Source of the DNA: Pelagibius sp.
GTDB lineage: Bacteria > Pseudomonadota > Alphaproteobacteria > Kiloniellales > Kiloniellaceae
NCBI RefSeq assembly: GCF_028289705.1
Contig: NZ_JANQOI010000087.1
Coordinates: 124,001 to 188,000 of the forward strand
Direction of reading: 5' to 3'
Length of the DNA: 64,000 nucleotides
In this document: positions 44,284-53,604 of the stretch, one piece after another
Layout of the letters: the number at the start of each line of letters is the position of its first letter
Position numbering within the stretch: the stretch's first letter is position 1
Made by a program: the position numbers and the translations under genes
Notes under the pieces: model-generated
What the model saw: only the letters and a program-made list of their open reading frames with translations
Told to the model about the DNA's origin: nothing
Database searches by the model: none

Positions 44284-45381
44284 ATGGCTGAAATCCGCGT
44301 GGAGAACCTGCTCAAGACCTTCGGCGACTTCGTCGCCGTCGCGGGCTCTTCCTTTACCGTGGCCGACGGGGACTTCTTCGTCATGCTGGGGCCCTCGGGC
44401 TGCGGCAAGACCACGACCTTGAGAATGATCGCCGGGCTGGAGCTGCCTACCTCCGGCGCCATCTACCTCGACGGCGAGGACGTCACCTTCAACCGCGCCT
44501 CCCAGCGCGACATCGCCTTCGTCTTCCAGCTCTTCGCGCTCTATCCCCATATGAACGTGCGCAAGAACATCGGCTTTCCGCTGAAGTGCATCGGCCGGCC
44601 GCGCGGCGAGATCCGCGAGCGGGTGGAGGAGACGGCACGGCTGCTGCGCATCGACCATCTGCTGAACAAGCCGGTCTCCGGCCTTGCCGGCGGCGACCGC
44701 CAGCGGGTCGCGCTGGGCCGCGCCATCGTGCGCCGCCCCAAAGCTTTTCTGATGGACGAGCCGCTGGGCACCCTGGATGCCGAGTTCCGCAACCTGATGT
44801 GCGAGGAACTGCGCTCGCTCCACGACCGCATCGAGGCAACCACGGTCTATGTGACCCATGATCAGCTCGAGGCCATGTCCATGGCTGACAAGATCGCGGT
44901 CATGAACCTGGGCTTTATCGAGCAGTTCGGTACGCCACAGGAGATCTACGACCGCCCGGCCACCATGTTCGTGGCCGACTTCATCGGCTCCCCGCCGATG
45001 AACTTCCTGCGGTTCCAGGGGGCGCTCAGCCCGGGGGCGACCGCGGTGCGCATGAACGGCGCCGAGATCGCCGTGCCCGAACTGCGCGAGGCGCGGGCGG
45101 AGGGCGAACTGGCCCTCGGCGTGCGCCCGGAGCACATCCGCTTCGACGCGGACTCCGCGCTGCGCGGCAAGGTCTTCGAAACCGAATACCTGGGCACCAA
45201 TCAGATCGTCACCGTGGAGACTGACCACGGCATGATCAAGGCGCGGATGCGCAACGACAGCCGCATCGTGGCGGGGGAGACCATCGGCCTGTCCTTCCTG
45301 TCGGAGCGGCTCTCCCTCTTCGAGGCGACAGACGGCCGCGCCATCAAGACGGCGCTCTTCGACGGAGGGCGCCATGGCTGA
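44284..45381 (+). CDS. Carbohydrate/polyol ABC transporter ATPase 1 (GlpS/UgpC-type)
   Basis: A 365-residue CUT1-type ATPase with Walker A GPSGCGKTT (36-44), Walker B AFLMDEPLGTLD, the switch VTHDQLEAM and a TOBE domain at the end. Its signature motif is LAGGD in place of LSGGQ. The second ATPase gene follows with an 8-bp overlap, so the transporter probably uses a heterodimer, as proposed for GlpS/GlpT. Confidence 0.9.
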   Translation: MAEIRVENLLKTFGDFVAVAGSSFTVADGDFFVMLGPSGCGKTTTLRMIAGLELPTSGAIYLDGEDVTFNRASQRDIAFVFQLFALYPHMNVRKNIGFPLKCIGRPRGEIRERVEETARLLRIDHLLNKPVSGLAGGDRQRVALGRAIVRRPKAFLMDEPLGTLDAEFRNLMCEELRSLHDRIEATTVYVTHDQLEAMSMADKIAVMNLGFIEQFGTPQEIYDRPATMFVADFIGSPPMNFLRFQGALSPGATAVRMNGAEIAVPELREARAEGELALGVRPEHIRFDADSALRGKVFETEYLGTNQIVTVETDHGMIKARMRNDSRIVAGETIGLSFLSERLSLFEATDGRAIKTALFDGGRHG

Positions 45382-46396
45382 GGTGCGGCTGAGCGGTATC
45401 ACCAAGCGCTTCGGCGAGATCACCGCCGTCGATGCCATGGATCTCACGGTGGCCGACGGCGAGTTCGTCGTGCTGCTGGGGCCCACGGGGGCGGGCAAGA
45501 CGACGACCCTGCGCCTGGTTGCCGGGCTCGAGAAGGCCGACGCTGGCAGCGTGCACATCGCCGGCCAGGACGTCACGGCGGCCTCGCCGACGGTGCGCGA
45601 CGTCAGCTTCGTGTTCCAGCAGTACTCCCTCTATCCGCACCTCACGGTCTACGACAATCTGGCTTTCCCCCTGCGCTCCCCGGTGCGGCGCACGCCGGAG
45701 CCGGAGATCCGCCAGCGGGTGACCGCCATTGCCGAGATGCTGCGCATCCCCCACAAGCTGGAGAACAAGGCAACCCAGCTTTCCGGCGGCGAGATGCAGC
45801 GGGTGGCCATCGGCCGCGCCCTGGTACGGGCGCCGCAGATCTATCTGATGGACGAACCGCTGTCCTCCCTGGACGCCAAGCTGCGCGCGGAGATGCGCAT
45901 CGAACTGAAGCGCATCCAGAAGGAACTGGGCGCGACCCTGCTCTACGTGACCCACGATCAGATCGAGGCCATGACCATGGCCAACCGCATCGGCGTCATC
46001 GACCAGGGCCGGCTGATCCAGGTGGGAGCGCCGCGGGAGATCTATGAGGATCCCGGCAATGTCTACGTGGCGACGCGCCTCGGCCAGCCGGCCATCAACC
46101 TCATTCCCCGGGACCTGATCCCGGCGGGCAGCCTGCCGGCGGGAACCGAGACCATCGGCGCGCGCACCGAGCACATCCGCATCCAAAAGGTGAGTGCGGA
46201 ACGGGCCCAGGGAACCGTGCAGTGGATCGAACACCTGGGGGACCAGAATCACCTGCACGTCACCGTCGGTGAGCGCAAGATCACGACGCTGGTGGAACCG
46301 GACACCGAACTGGCGGTGCACGATCAGGTCTCCCTGGAGTTGATCGACCCGCTCTGTTTCGACGGCGCCGGCGAGCGCGTGAGGGCCAGCGGATGA
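45374..46396 (+). CDS. Carbohydrate/polyol ABC transporter ATPase 2 (GlpT-type)
   Basis: A 340-residue CUT1-type ATPase with Walker A GPTGAGKTT (36-44), canonical signature LSGGEMQR, Walker B IYLMDEPLSSLD and switch VTHDQIEAM, followed by a TOBE domain. It differs from ATPase 1 in the signature and over most of its length, so it is not a recent duplicate. Twenty bases after its stop the dhaL gene begins, tying import to the kinase. Confidence 0.9.
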   Translation: MAEVRLSGITKRFGEITAVDAMDLTVADGEFVVLLGPTGAGKTTTLRLVAGLEKADAGSVHIAGQDVTAASPTVRDVSFVFQQYSLYPHLTVYDNLAFPLRSPVRRTPEPEIRQRVTAIAEMLRIPHKLENKATQLSGGEMQRVAIGRALVRAPQIYLMDEPLSSLDAKLRAEMRIELKRIQKELGATLLYVTHDQIEAMTMANRIGVIDQGRLIQVGAPREIYEDPGNVYVATRLGQPAINLIPRDLIPAGSLPAGTETIGARTEHIRIQKVSAERAQGTVQWIEHLGDQNHLHVTVGERKITTLVEPDTELAVHDQVSLELIDPLCFDGAGERVRASG

Positions 46397-46415
46397 GACC
46401 CTGGATGAGGATCAA

Positions 46416-47042
46416 ATGCTGAGTGACAGAGAAAGCCGCCGCGCCCTGATCGCGACCGTGGCACAGGCGGTCATCGACCACGCCGACGAACTGACGGCCC
46501 TGGATCAGGCCATCGGCGACGGCGACCACGGCATCAACATGAAGCGCGGTGCCGAGGCGGTGCTGGCCGACCTCGACAGCCTGGCCGACAAGACCCTTCC
46601 GGAGGGCCTGAAGGGCATCGGCATGGCGCTGGTGATGAAGGTGGGCGGCGCCTCCGGTCCGCTCTACGGCACCTTTCTGATGTCCCTCGGCAAGGCGCTG
46701 CCGGAGGAGGGGGGCGCTGAGGACTTGGTGGCGGCCTTCGACGCGGCCCTGCAGGCGGTGATGGCGCGCGGCAAGTCCCATCCCGGCCAGAAGACCATGC
46801 TGGATGTCTTGGCGCCGGCCCTGGAATGCCTCAAAGCCGATCCCAGGGCCCCGGCCGCGCTCTCTGCGGCGGCCGGCGCGGCGGCGGAGGCGACCATCCC
46901 CATGCAGGCCGAGCGGGGGCGCGCCTCTTTTCTGGGCGAACGCTCCATCGGCCACATGGACCCGGGCGCCCGCTCTTCGGCGCTGATCATCGACACGGTA
47001 TGCAAGACCCTCGAAGCGACCGGGGAGGCGGCGGGGACATGA
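46416..47042 (+). CDS. dhaL: Dihydroxyacetone kinase subunit DhaL
   Basis: A 208-residue DhaL subunit. The motif DQAIGDGDHGINMKRG (30-45) supplies the aspartates Asp30, Asp35 and Asp37 that hold Mg-ADP; SGPLYGTFL and HPGQKTMLD are the other nucleotide-site segments. In PTS-dependent kinases DhaL keeps bound ADP, is phosphorylated by DhaM and passes phosphate to the ketose on DhaK. Its stop overlaps the dhaM start (ATGA). Confidence 0.93.
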   Translation: MLSDRESRRALIATVAQAVIDHADELTALDQAIGDGDHGINMKRGAEAVLADLDSLADKTLPEGLKGIGMALVMKVGGASGPLYGTFLMSLGKALPEEGGAEDLVAAFDAALQAVMARGKSHPGQKTMLDVLAPALECLKADPRAPAALSAAAGAAAEATIPMQAERGRASFLGERSIGHMDPGARSSALIIDTVCKTLEATGEAAGT

Positions 47043-47434
47043 GCAAGGAAAACGTTGGCATCGTCATCGTCTCCCACTCCTCCGACGTGGCGCGGGGGAC
47101 GGCGGACATGGTGCGCCAGATGGTGGGTGACGAGGTGCCGCTGGCCTGGTGCGGGGGCGATCCCGATGGCGGCCTCGGGACCTCCGTCGAAACCATCCTC
47201 GGTGCCATCGATCAGGCCTGGTCCCAGGCCGGGGTGGCGATCCTGGTGGACCTCGGCGGGGCGGAGACCAACAGCGAGATGGCCATCGAGATGCAGCCCG
47301 AGGAGCGGCGTTCGCGGATCGCGATCTGCAACGCGCCCATCGTCGAGGGGGCGGTGATGGCGGCGACCGAGGCCTCCGGCGGCGCATCGCTGGACATTGT
47401 CCGGCAGACCGCCGAAGAGCTGTCGCCGGGCTGA
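47039..47434 (+). CDS. dhaM: PTS-type phosphoryl donor subunit DhaM (EIIA-Man domain only)
   Basis: A 131-residue EIIA-mannose-type domain; His13 in IVIVSHSSDVARG is the predicted phosphorylation site. E. coli DhaM fuses EIIA, HPr and truncated EI domains; here only the EIIA domain is present and HPr and EI follow as separate genes. It would carry phosphate from HPr to the ADP on DhaL. Confidence 0.92.
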   Translation: MSKENVGIVIVSHSSDVARGTADMVRQMVGDEVPLAWCGGDPDGGLGTSVETILGAIDQAWSQAGVAILVDLGGAETNSEMAIEMQPEERRSRIAICNAPIVEGAVMAATEASGGASLDIVRQTAEELSPG

Positions 47435-47477
47435 CCGGCAGGCGCTGCGAAGCAGGGTGAGACGTACGGCAAGAGAG

Positions 47478-47771
47478 ATGGCAGAAGCTTCAGTCCTCAT
47501 GACCCATGCGGTCGGCCTTCATGCGCGCCCCTCGGTCAAGCTGACCAAGCTGGCCAAGACCTTTGGCTGCACGGTGGAGCTGGCCATTTCAAACGAGGGG
47601 CCCTGGATCGACGCCAAGAGCATCGTCAAGGTCATGGGCACCAAGGCGCCGAAGGACACCGTGCTGTTTTTCCGCGCGTCGGGTGACGACGAGGACGCGG
47701 CCCTGACGGCCCTGGTCGAGCTGGTCGAGCGGGACTTCGACGAGGGCTCGGAGGAAGCGGCCAATGCCTGA
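47478..47771 (+). CDS. HPr family phosphocarrier
   Basis: A 97-residue HPr protein. His15 in VGLHARPSVKL matches the canonical phospho-His, and Ser48 in DAKSIVKVMG sits at the position of regulatory Ser46. ATG 47478 follows AAGAGAG. Its stop codon lies inside the EI gene (8-bp overlap). Located inside the kinase operon, it is likely dedicated to DhaM rather than to sugar or nitrogen PTS duty. Confidence 0.93.
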   Translation: MAEASVLMTHAVGLHARPSVKLTKLAKTFGCTVELAISNEGPWIDAKSIVKVMGTKAPKDTVLFFRASGDDEDAALTALVELVERDFDEGSEEAANA

Positions 47772-49413
47772 GCCGGCCCCCTGTTCGGTTCAGGGCCGGC
47801 CGGCGGCGCCCGGACTGGCCCAGGGGCCGCTGGTGCTGCTGGACGAGACGGTGGCGGTTTCGGGACCGGCGGCGGGGCCCGACGAAGAGGCAACCCGCCT
47901 GACCCGCGCCATCGGCGCGGCGGTTGAGGACCTGACCCGGCTCATGACGGGTCTGGATGCCGAGAGCGCCGGGATCGTCGAATTCCAGATCGCCATGCTG
48001 GAGGACGAGGCGCTGAGCGCGCCGGCCCTGGCCGGCATCGCCGAAGGGCAGGGGGCGGCCCGGGCCTGGCAGGCGGTGCTGGACGAGCAGATCGCCGACT
48101 ATGCCGCGGCCGACGACGAGTACTTCCGGGCCCGGGCCAGCGACCTGACCGATCTGCGCGACCGCGTGCTGCGCAATCTGGGTGGCGGCGGCGCGACGGC
48201 GGCGGCGGTTGCCGGGGCCATCCTCACCGGCACCGACGTGACCCCGACCCGCTTTCTGGAGATGGACTGGAGCGACGGCGGCGGCGTCGCCCTGCGCAAG
48301 GGTAGCCCCACCAGCCACGTCGCCATGCTGGCCCGGGCGCGCGGCGTGCCCATGGTGGTGGGCCTCGGCGACATCGATCTCTCGGCCCACCGCGAGGCGC
48401 TGCTGGACGGTGAGAGCGGGGCCTTGATCCTCAGTCCCGATGCGGAGGAACGCCGCCGCTTCGCCGAACAGCAGGCCGCGTTTGACGCCGCGCGCCGCGC
48501 GGCGGAGCCCTTCCGGGACAAGCCGGGCCTGACCCGCGACGGTCAGCGCATCGCCGTGCTGATCAACGTCGCCGATCCCGTCGAACTGGAGGCCCTGGAC
48601 CCGGCGCTCTGCGACGGTATCGGCCTGGTGCGCACCGAGCTGCTGTTCCACGGCGATGACGGGCTGCCGGACGAAGAGCGACAATACGCCGTCTATCGGC
48701 GCATCCTCGAGTGGGCCGGGGAACGGCCGGTCACCATCCGCACCCTCGATGCCGGGGGCGACAAGCCCATCGCCGGTCTGACGGCGGAGGGCGAGTCGAA
48801 TCCCTTTTTGGGGCTGCGCGGCCTGCGGCTGTCACTGGCCCGGCCGGAGGTCTTTCGCGTTCAGCTCCGCGCCCTGGCCCGGGCCGCCTGTCATGGCCAG
48901 TTGAAGGTCATGCTGCCCATGGTGACGCGGCCCGAGGAGCTGCAGGCGGCCAGGCGGCTGTTCCAGGAAGTCCTCGAAGAGCTGCGCGCCGAGGGTGTCG
49001 ACTGCACCGCCGCGCCGCTCGGCATCATGGTGGAGGTGCCTGCCGTCGCCATTACGCCGGAGCTTTTCGCCGGGGCGGACTTCTTTTCCATCGGCTCCAA
49101 CGATCTGACCCAGTACGTCACCGCGGCGGGCCGCGACATCGCCGCGGTGGCCGAGCTCGGCGACACGGCCAACCCGGCGGTGCTGAAGCTGATCCGCTCC
49201 TGCGTCGAGGGCGCCCGGGCCCTCGGCATCGAGGTCAGTCTCTGCGGCGATGCCGGCGGCGAGCCGGCCCTCATTCCGGACCTTCTGGACTGCGGCTTGC
49301 GCTCGCTCTCGGTGGCGCCGGCCGCGCTGGGGCGGACCAAGGCGGCCATCGCCGAGGTCGACCTCGCTGGGCGGGCCGAAAATGGTTCGGAGGGGCGGCA
49401 TGGCCAAGCCTGA
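47764..49413 (+). CDS. ptsI: Phosphoenolpyruvate-protein phosphotransferase (Enzyme I)
   Basis: A 549-residue Enzyme I of normal length. Active-site His185 lies in KGSPTSHVAMLARARGVP; the PEP-binding barrel has MLPMVTRPEEL, the SIGSNDLTQY segment and CGDAGGEP with the catalytic Cys (canonical CGEMAGD, so slightly divergent). It takes phosphate from PEP and passes it to HPr. The gene overlaps HPr upstream and the small HTH-like gene downstream (14 bp). It completes the phosphorelay for DhaKLM. Confidence 0.93.
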   Translation: MPEPAPCSVQGRPAAPGLAQGPLVLLDETVAVSGPAAGPDEEATRLTRAIGAAVEDLTRLMTGLDAESAGIVEFQIAMLEDEALSAPALAGIAEGQGAARAWQAVLDEQIADYAAADDEYFRARASDLTDLRDRVLRNLGGGGATAAAVAGAILTGTDVTPTRFLEMDWSDGGGVALRKGSPTSHVAMLARARGVPMVVGLGDIDLSAHREALLDGESGALILSPDAEERRRFAEQQAAFDAARRAAEPFRDKPGLTRDGQRIAVLINVADPVELEALDPALCDGIGLVRTELLFHGDDGLPDEERQYAVYRRILEWAGERPVTIRTLDAGGDKPIAGLTAEGESNPFLGLRGLRLSLARPEVFRVQLRALARAACHGQLKVMLPMVTRPEELQAARRLFQEVLEELRAEGVDCTAAPLGIMVEVPAVAITPELFAGADFFSIGSNDLTQYVTAAGRDIAAVAELGDTANPAVLKLIRSCVEGARALGIEVSLCGDAGGEPALIPDLLDCGLRSLSVAPAALGRTKAAIAEVDLAGRAENGSEGRHGQA

Positions 49414-49825
49414 AGCGTTCGCCTCGGAAGATGCGGTCACCGAATACAAGGCCGTGCTGCGGACGGTCCTCGACCAGCGCCCCTCGGGCACCCGCCAGCG
49501 GCTGGCCACCGCCCTCGGCAAGAACCGCAGCTTCATCTCGCAGATCTCCAATCCGGCCTATTCAGTGCCGATTCCGGCCCGCCACCTGGATGTGATCTTC
49601 GAGATCTGCCATTTCTCCGTGGACGAGCGTCAGGCCTTTCTGTCGGCCTATGGCCGGGCCCATCCGCGGCGGCTGAACCTGATCAAGGACGGGGCGCCGA
49701 CCCGCGAGCACCGCATCCGCCTGCCGGACCTTGGCGATGAAGCGCGCAATCGCGAGCTGGAGCGGGTGGTCGACGAGTTCATTCAAAAGGTGACGCGGCT
49801 CTTCGAGCAGACCTGGAGCCGCTGA
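49400..49825 (+). CDS. Small XRE/HTH-like protein in the DHA kinase operon
   Basis: A 141-residue protein starting inside the EI gene. The segment RQRLATALGKNRSFISQISN (about 34-53) looks like a lambda-repressor-type helix-turn-helix; the rest is charged, with a helical C-terminus. It may be a regulator of the operon. It also resembles small uncharacterised proteins near PTS-type DHA kinases as far as I can recall, which is weak evidence. It is followed by dhaK after 54 bp. Confidence 0.65.
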   Translation: MAKPEAFASEDAVTEYKAVLRTVLDQRPSGTRQRLATALGKNRSFISQISNPAYSVPIPARHLDVIFEICHFSVDERQAFLSAYGRAHPRRLNLIKDGAPTREHRIRLPDLGDEARNRELERVVDEFIQKVTRLFEQTWSR

Positions 49826-49879
49826 GGACGCAATCGAAGCGGGGGCCGATGAGCACCCCGGTCAGTTGAGGGGAAGGCG

Positions 49880-50869
49880 ATGAAAAAGCTGATCAATGCC
49901 ACGGAAACCGTTCTCACCGAGAGCCTGGATGGCTTCGTCTCGGCCCACGGCGATATTGTCGCGCTGGGCGATGAGCACAAGTTCGTCCGCCGTGTCTCCC
50001 CGAAACCCGGCAAGGTGGCCCTGATCTCCGGCGGCGGTTCCGGCCACGAGCCGCTGCATGCCGGTTTCGTTGGCCACGGCATGCTGGACGCGGCCTGTCC
50101 CGGCCAGGTCTTCACCTCGCCGACTCCGGACCAGATGCTGGCTGCCGCCGAGGCGGTGGATGGCGGCGCCGGGTCCCTGTTCATCGTCAAGAACTACGAA
50201 GGCGACGTCATGAACTTCGAGATGGCCGCCGAGATGGCGGGCGGCGAGGTCATGACGGTGCTGACCGACGACGACGTGGCGGTGGAGACCTCGACCTTCT
50301 CCACCGGCCGCCGCGGGGTGGCGGGCACGCTCCTGGTCGAGAAGGTGCTGGGGGCGGCGGCCGAGGAGGGCACCGATCTCGCGGCGCTGAAGGCCCTCGG
50401 CGACCGGGCCAACGGTCTCACCCGCTCCATGGGCGTGGCGCTCACCAGTTGCACGGTGCCGGCGGCCGGGACGCCCACCTTCGAACTGGGCGAGAACGAG
50501 ATGGAAATGGGCGTCGGCATTCACGGCGAGCCGGGCCGCCGCCGGGTGCCCCTGGCCGAGGCCAGCGACATCGCCGAGGAGATGGTCGCCGCCATCACCT
50601 CGGACCTCGGCGACAAGGCGCGCGGCGAGGCCTTCGTGCTGCTCAACGGCTTCGGCGGCACGCCGCTGATGGAGCTCTATCTGATGTTCAATGCCGCGCA
50701 GCAGCTTCTCGGCCGCCGCGGCGTCACCGTGTCGCGCTCTCTGGTTGGCAATTACGTCACCTCCCTGGAGATGGCCGGCTGCTCGCTCACGGTGACCATG
50801 CTGGATGACGAACTGCGGCGCCTCTGGGACGCGCCGGTGCATACTCCCGCCCTCAGGTGGGGAATGTAA
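49880..50869 (+). CDS. dhaK: Dihydroxyacetone kinase subunit DhaK
   Basis: A 329-residue DhaK subunit. GGGSGHEP (51-58) with His56, Asp110 in NYEGDVMNFE, and His215 in VGIHGEPG (which in E. coli forms a covalent hemiaminal with dihydroxyacetone) are all present. It binds the ketose and accepts phosphate from DhaL. Family members also act on erythrulose and other short ketoses. AGGGGAAGGCG precedes the ATG. Confidence 0.93.
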   Translation: MKKLINATETVLTESLDGFVSAHGDIVALGDEHKFVRRVSPKPGKVALISGGGSGHEPLHAGFVGHGMLDAACPGQVFTSPTPDQMLAAAEAVDGGAGSLFIVKNYEGDVMNFEMAAEMAGGEVMTVLTDDDVAVETSTFSTGRRGVAGTLLVEKVLGAAAEEGTDLAALKALGDRANGLTRSMGVALTSCTVPAAGTPTFELGENEMEMGVGIHGEPGRRRVPLAEASDIAEEMVAAITSDLGDKARGEAFVLLNGFGGTPLMELYLMFNAAQQLLGRRGVTVSRSLVGNYVTSLEMAGCSLTVTMLDDELRRLWDAPVHTPALRWGM

Positions 50870-50985
50870 AAGACGTTTTTTCAATAGGTTCTGCGCGGTT
50901 CCTCGTGTGATCTCTGGGGATGGCTGAGCCGCTCTAGCGCTTGTCCACAGGGATTTCCTGTTGTCGGCAGGTGGTATCTGGACTA

Positions 50986-50996
50986 TTGTATACCAA
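50986..50996. promoter_or_regulatory. GntR/FadR-type operator, site A
   Basis: TTGTATACCAA, a near-perfect palindrome of the FadR-subfamily type (TGGT-N-ACCA), 65 bp before the GntR gene start. A related half-site TGGTAT lies at 50972-50977. The same core recurs at 58938 and 62341. Autoregulation of the GntR gene and control of the following oxalate genes is inferred. Confidence 0.6.
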
Positions 50997-51060
50997 GAAC
51001 CAGGCCCTTGGTTTCAGGGGTCTGGATCGGTCCGATCCACGCTAGCGAACGACCCTGCCG

Positions 51061-51750
51061 ATGCTGTCGCACAAGCTCGAAGTCAAGCCCATCGAGACCT
51101 CCTTCAGCCTGAAGGAGCACATCTACGAGACCCTGCGCGACGGCATCACCTCGATGAACATCTACGCCGAGGACGCGCAGCTCAAGCTGGACGAACGCCA
51201 GCTTTCGGAGCAGCTCGGTATCAGCCGCACGCCGATCCGCGAGGCGCTGGCGCGCCTGGAGCAGGAGGGGCTGGTCACGGTGATCCCGCGCCGCGGGGTC
51301 TTCATCGTGCGCAAGACCCGCAAGGAGATCCTGGAGATGATCACCGTCTGGGCGGCGCTGGAGAGCATGGCCGCCCGCCTGATCATCCAGACCGCCTCCG
51401 ACGAGGCGATCGCCTCCCTGCGCAAGATCTTCACCTCCTTCGAGAACGGCCAGGTGCAGGCGCGCATCGACGAGTATTCCGACCGTAACATCGACTTTCA
51501 CCAGACCATCCTGGAGCTCAGCGGCTGCGCCCTCCTGAAGGAGACGGCCGACCGGCTGTTCGTCCACATGAAGGGCATCCGCGCCCGCACCATCGCCGAG
51601 CAGGACCGGGCCAAGCGCTCGATCATCGACCACCTGCACATCATCGAGGCGCTGGAAGCCCGGGATACCGAACTGGCGGAGCGGCTGGTGCGCGAACACA
51701 CCTTGAATCTCGCTGCGCATATCGAAGCGCACGTCGACTATCTCGATTGA
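51061..51750 (+). CDS. GntR family regulator, FCD (FadR) subfamily
   Basis: A 229-residue GntR regulator: winged HTH at about 18-80 (LSEQLGISRTPIREALARLE), then an FCD all-helical effector domain whose metal-site residues lie in regions such as NIDFHQTI and VREHTLNLAAH. FCD regulators sense small carboxylates or acyl compounds. It precedes the oxalyl-CoA decarboxylase gene by 66 bp and probably controls it. Confidence 0.9.
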   Translation: MLSHKLEVKPIETSFSLKEHIYETLRDGITSMNIYAEDAQLKLDERQLSEQLGISRTPIREALARLEQEGLVTVIPRRGVFIVRKTRKEILEMITVWAALESMAARLIIQTASDEAIASLRKIFTSFENGQVQARIDEYSDRNIDFHQTILELSGCALLKETADRLFVHMKGIRARTIAEQDRAKRSIIDHLHIIEALEARDTELAERLVREHTLNLAAHIEAHVDYLD

Positions 51751-51816
51751 CCACAACAATTTGCCCAGGGCGTAGCAACGGCCCGGACGGCCAAGGGTTT
51801 TCAGGGAGCGAACGGA

Positions 51817-53562
51817 ATGTCAGCAAGCGTACAGAGCATCGATGCCACTGTCAGTGAAGCCGAGGCGCCGGAGGCGCTGACCGACGGTTTTCATCTCGTC
51901 ATCGACGCCCTCAAGCTCAACGGCATCGAGACGATCTACAACGTACCGGGGATCCCGATCACGGACCTGGGCCGCTACATGCAGGCCGAGGGCATGCGGG
52001 TGCTGTCCTTCCGGCACGAGCAGCACGCCGGCTATGCCGCCGCCATCGCCGGCTTCCTGACCAAGAAGCCCGGCGTCTGCATGACGGTCTCCGCGCCCGG
52101 CTTTCTCAACGGCCTGACGGCGCTCGCCCACGCCACCACCAACTGTTTTCCGATGATCCTGATCAGCGGCTCCTCCGAGCGGGAGATCGTCGACCTGCAG
52201 CAGGGCGACTATGAGGAGATGGACCAGCTCGCTATCGCCAAGCCGCTCTGCAAGGCCGCGTACCGTGTACTCCACGCCGAGGACATCGGCATCGGCATCG
52301 CGCGGGCGATCCGTTCGGCGCTCTCCGGGCGGCCCGGCGGCGTCTATCTGGACTTGCCGGCGCAGCTTCTGGGCCAGACCATGGAGGCCGCGGCCGGTGC
52401 GAAGTCGCTGGTCAAGGTGGTCGATGCGGCGCCGCGCCAATTGCCGGCGCCGGAGGCGGTCCAGCGTGCACTGGAGGTCCTGAAGGGCGCCGAGCGCCCC
52501 CTGATCATCCTCGGCAAGGGCGCCGCCTATGCCCAGGCCGACGATGAGATCCGGGCGCTCGTGGAGAAGAGCGGCTTTCCCTATCTGCCCATGAGCATGG
52601 CCAAGGGACTGCTGCCCGACACGCACCCGCAGTCGGCGGGCCCGGCACGCTCCCTCGTGCTGAAGGAGGCCGACGTCGTGCTGATGATCGGGGCGCGGCT
52701 CAACTGGCTGCTCTCCCACGGCAAGGGCAAGTCCTGGGGAACCGCGCCCAAGAAATTCGTGCAGATCGACATCGAGCCCAAGGAGATGGACAGCAACGTC
52801 GAGATCGCGGCACCCTTGGTGGGCGATATCGGCTCCTGCGTCTCAGCGCTGCTGGAGGGCATGGGCGACGGCTGGGCCCCGCCGCCGGCGGTCTGGACCG
52901 AGGCGGTCCGGGCGAAAAAGGAAACCAACGTCGAGCGCATGGCACCCAAGCTGCGCAACAACAACGTGCCGATGGACTATCACGGGGCGCTGGGGGTGCT
53001 GCGCACCATCATCGCCGAGCGTCCGGACGCCATTCTCGTGAACGAGGGCGCCAACACCCTCGATTTCGCGCGCAGCATCATCGACATGTACAAGCCGCGC
53101 AAGCGCCTGGATGTCGGCACCTGGGGCATCATGGGGATCGGCATGGGCCAGGCCATCGCCGCGGCGGTGGAGACCGGGCACCCGGTGCTGGCGGTCGAGG
53201 GCGACAGCGCCTTCGGGTTTTCCGGCATGGAGATTGAGACGATCTGCCGCTACAACCTGCCGATCTGCGTGGTGGTCTTCAACAACGGCGGCATCTACCG
53301 GGGAACCGACGTGAACCCCACCGACGGGCCCGACGTGGCGACCACCGTCTTCGTCAAGAACGCCCGCTACGACAAGATGATGGAGGCCTTCGGCGGCGCC
53401 GGCTACCACGTGACCTCACCCGACGAACTGCGCCGCGCGGTGGAAGCGGCCATGGCCTCCGGCAGGCCGGCGCTGGTGAACGCGGTGATCGACGAGAAGG
53501 CCGGCACCGAGAGCGGGCGCATCGGCAATCTCAATCCGCAGAGCGTGGTTGCCAAGAAGTAA
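51817..53562 (+). CDS. oxc: Oxalyl-CoA decarboxylase
   Basis: A 581-residue thiamine-diphosphate enzyme. The catalytic Glu68 lies in [13 protein letters not shown]; the ThDP/Mg motif runs from [20 protein letters not shown] to [10 protein letters not shown]. Text such as [17 protein letters not shown] and the final NPQSVV match Oxc of Oxalobacter (568 residues). It decarboxylates oxalyl-CoA to formyl-CoA. The neighbouring formyl-CoA:oxalate transferase confirms the pathway. RBS GGGAGCG precedes the start. Confidence 0.95.
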   Translation: MSASVQSIDATVSEAEAPEALTDGFHLVIDALKLNGIETIYNVPGIPITDLGRYMQAEGMRVLSFRHEQHAGYAAAIAGFLTKKPGVCMTVSAPGFLNGLTALAHATTNCFPMILISGSSEREIVDLQQGDYEEMDQLAIAKPLCKAAYRVLHAEDIGIGIARAIRSALSGRPGGVYLDLPAQLLGQTMEAAAGAKSLVKVVDAAPRQLPAPEAVQRALEVLKGAERPLIILGKGAAYAQADDEIRALVEKSGFPYLPMSMAKGLLPDTHPQSAGPARSLVLKEADVVLMIGARLNWLLSHGKGKSWGTAPKKFVQIDIEPKEMDSNVEIAAPLVGDIGSCVSALLEGMGDGWAPPPAVWTEAVRAKKETNVERMAPKLRNNNVPMDYHGALGVLRTIIAERPDAILVNEGANTLDFARSIIDMYKPRKRLDVGTWGIMGIGMGQAIAAAVETGHPVLAVEGDSAFGFSGMEIETICRYNLPICVVVFNNGGIYRGTDVNPTDGPDVATTVFVKNARYDKMMEAFGGAGYHVTSPDELRRAVEAAMASGRPALVNAVIDEKAGTESGRIGNLNPQSVVAKK

Positions 53563-53604
53563 TCCCGCGCCCGAGAAACAACGCTTCAAGAACAGGAGCC
53601 CGCA

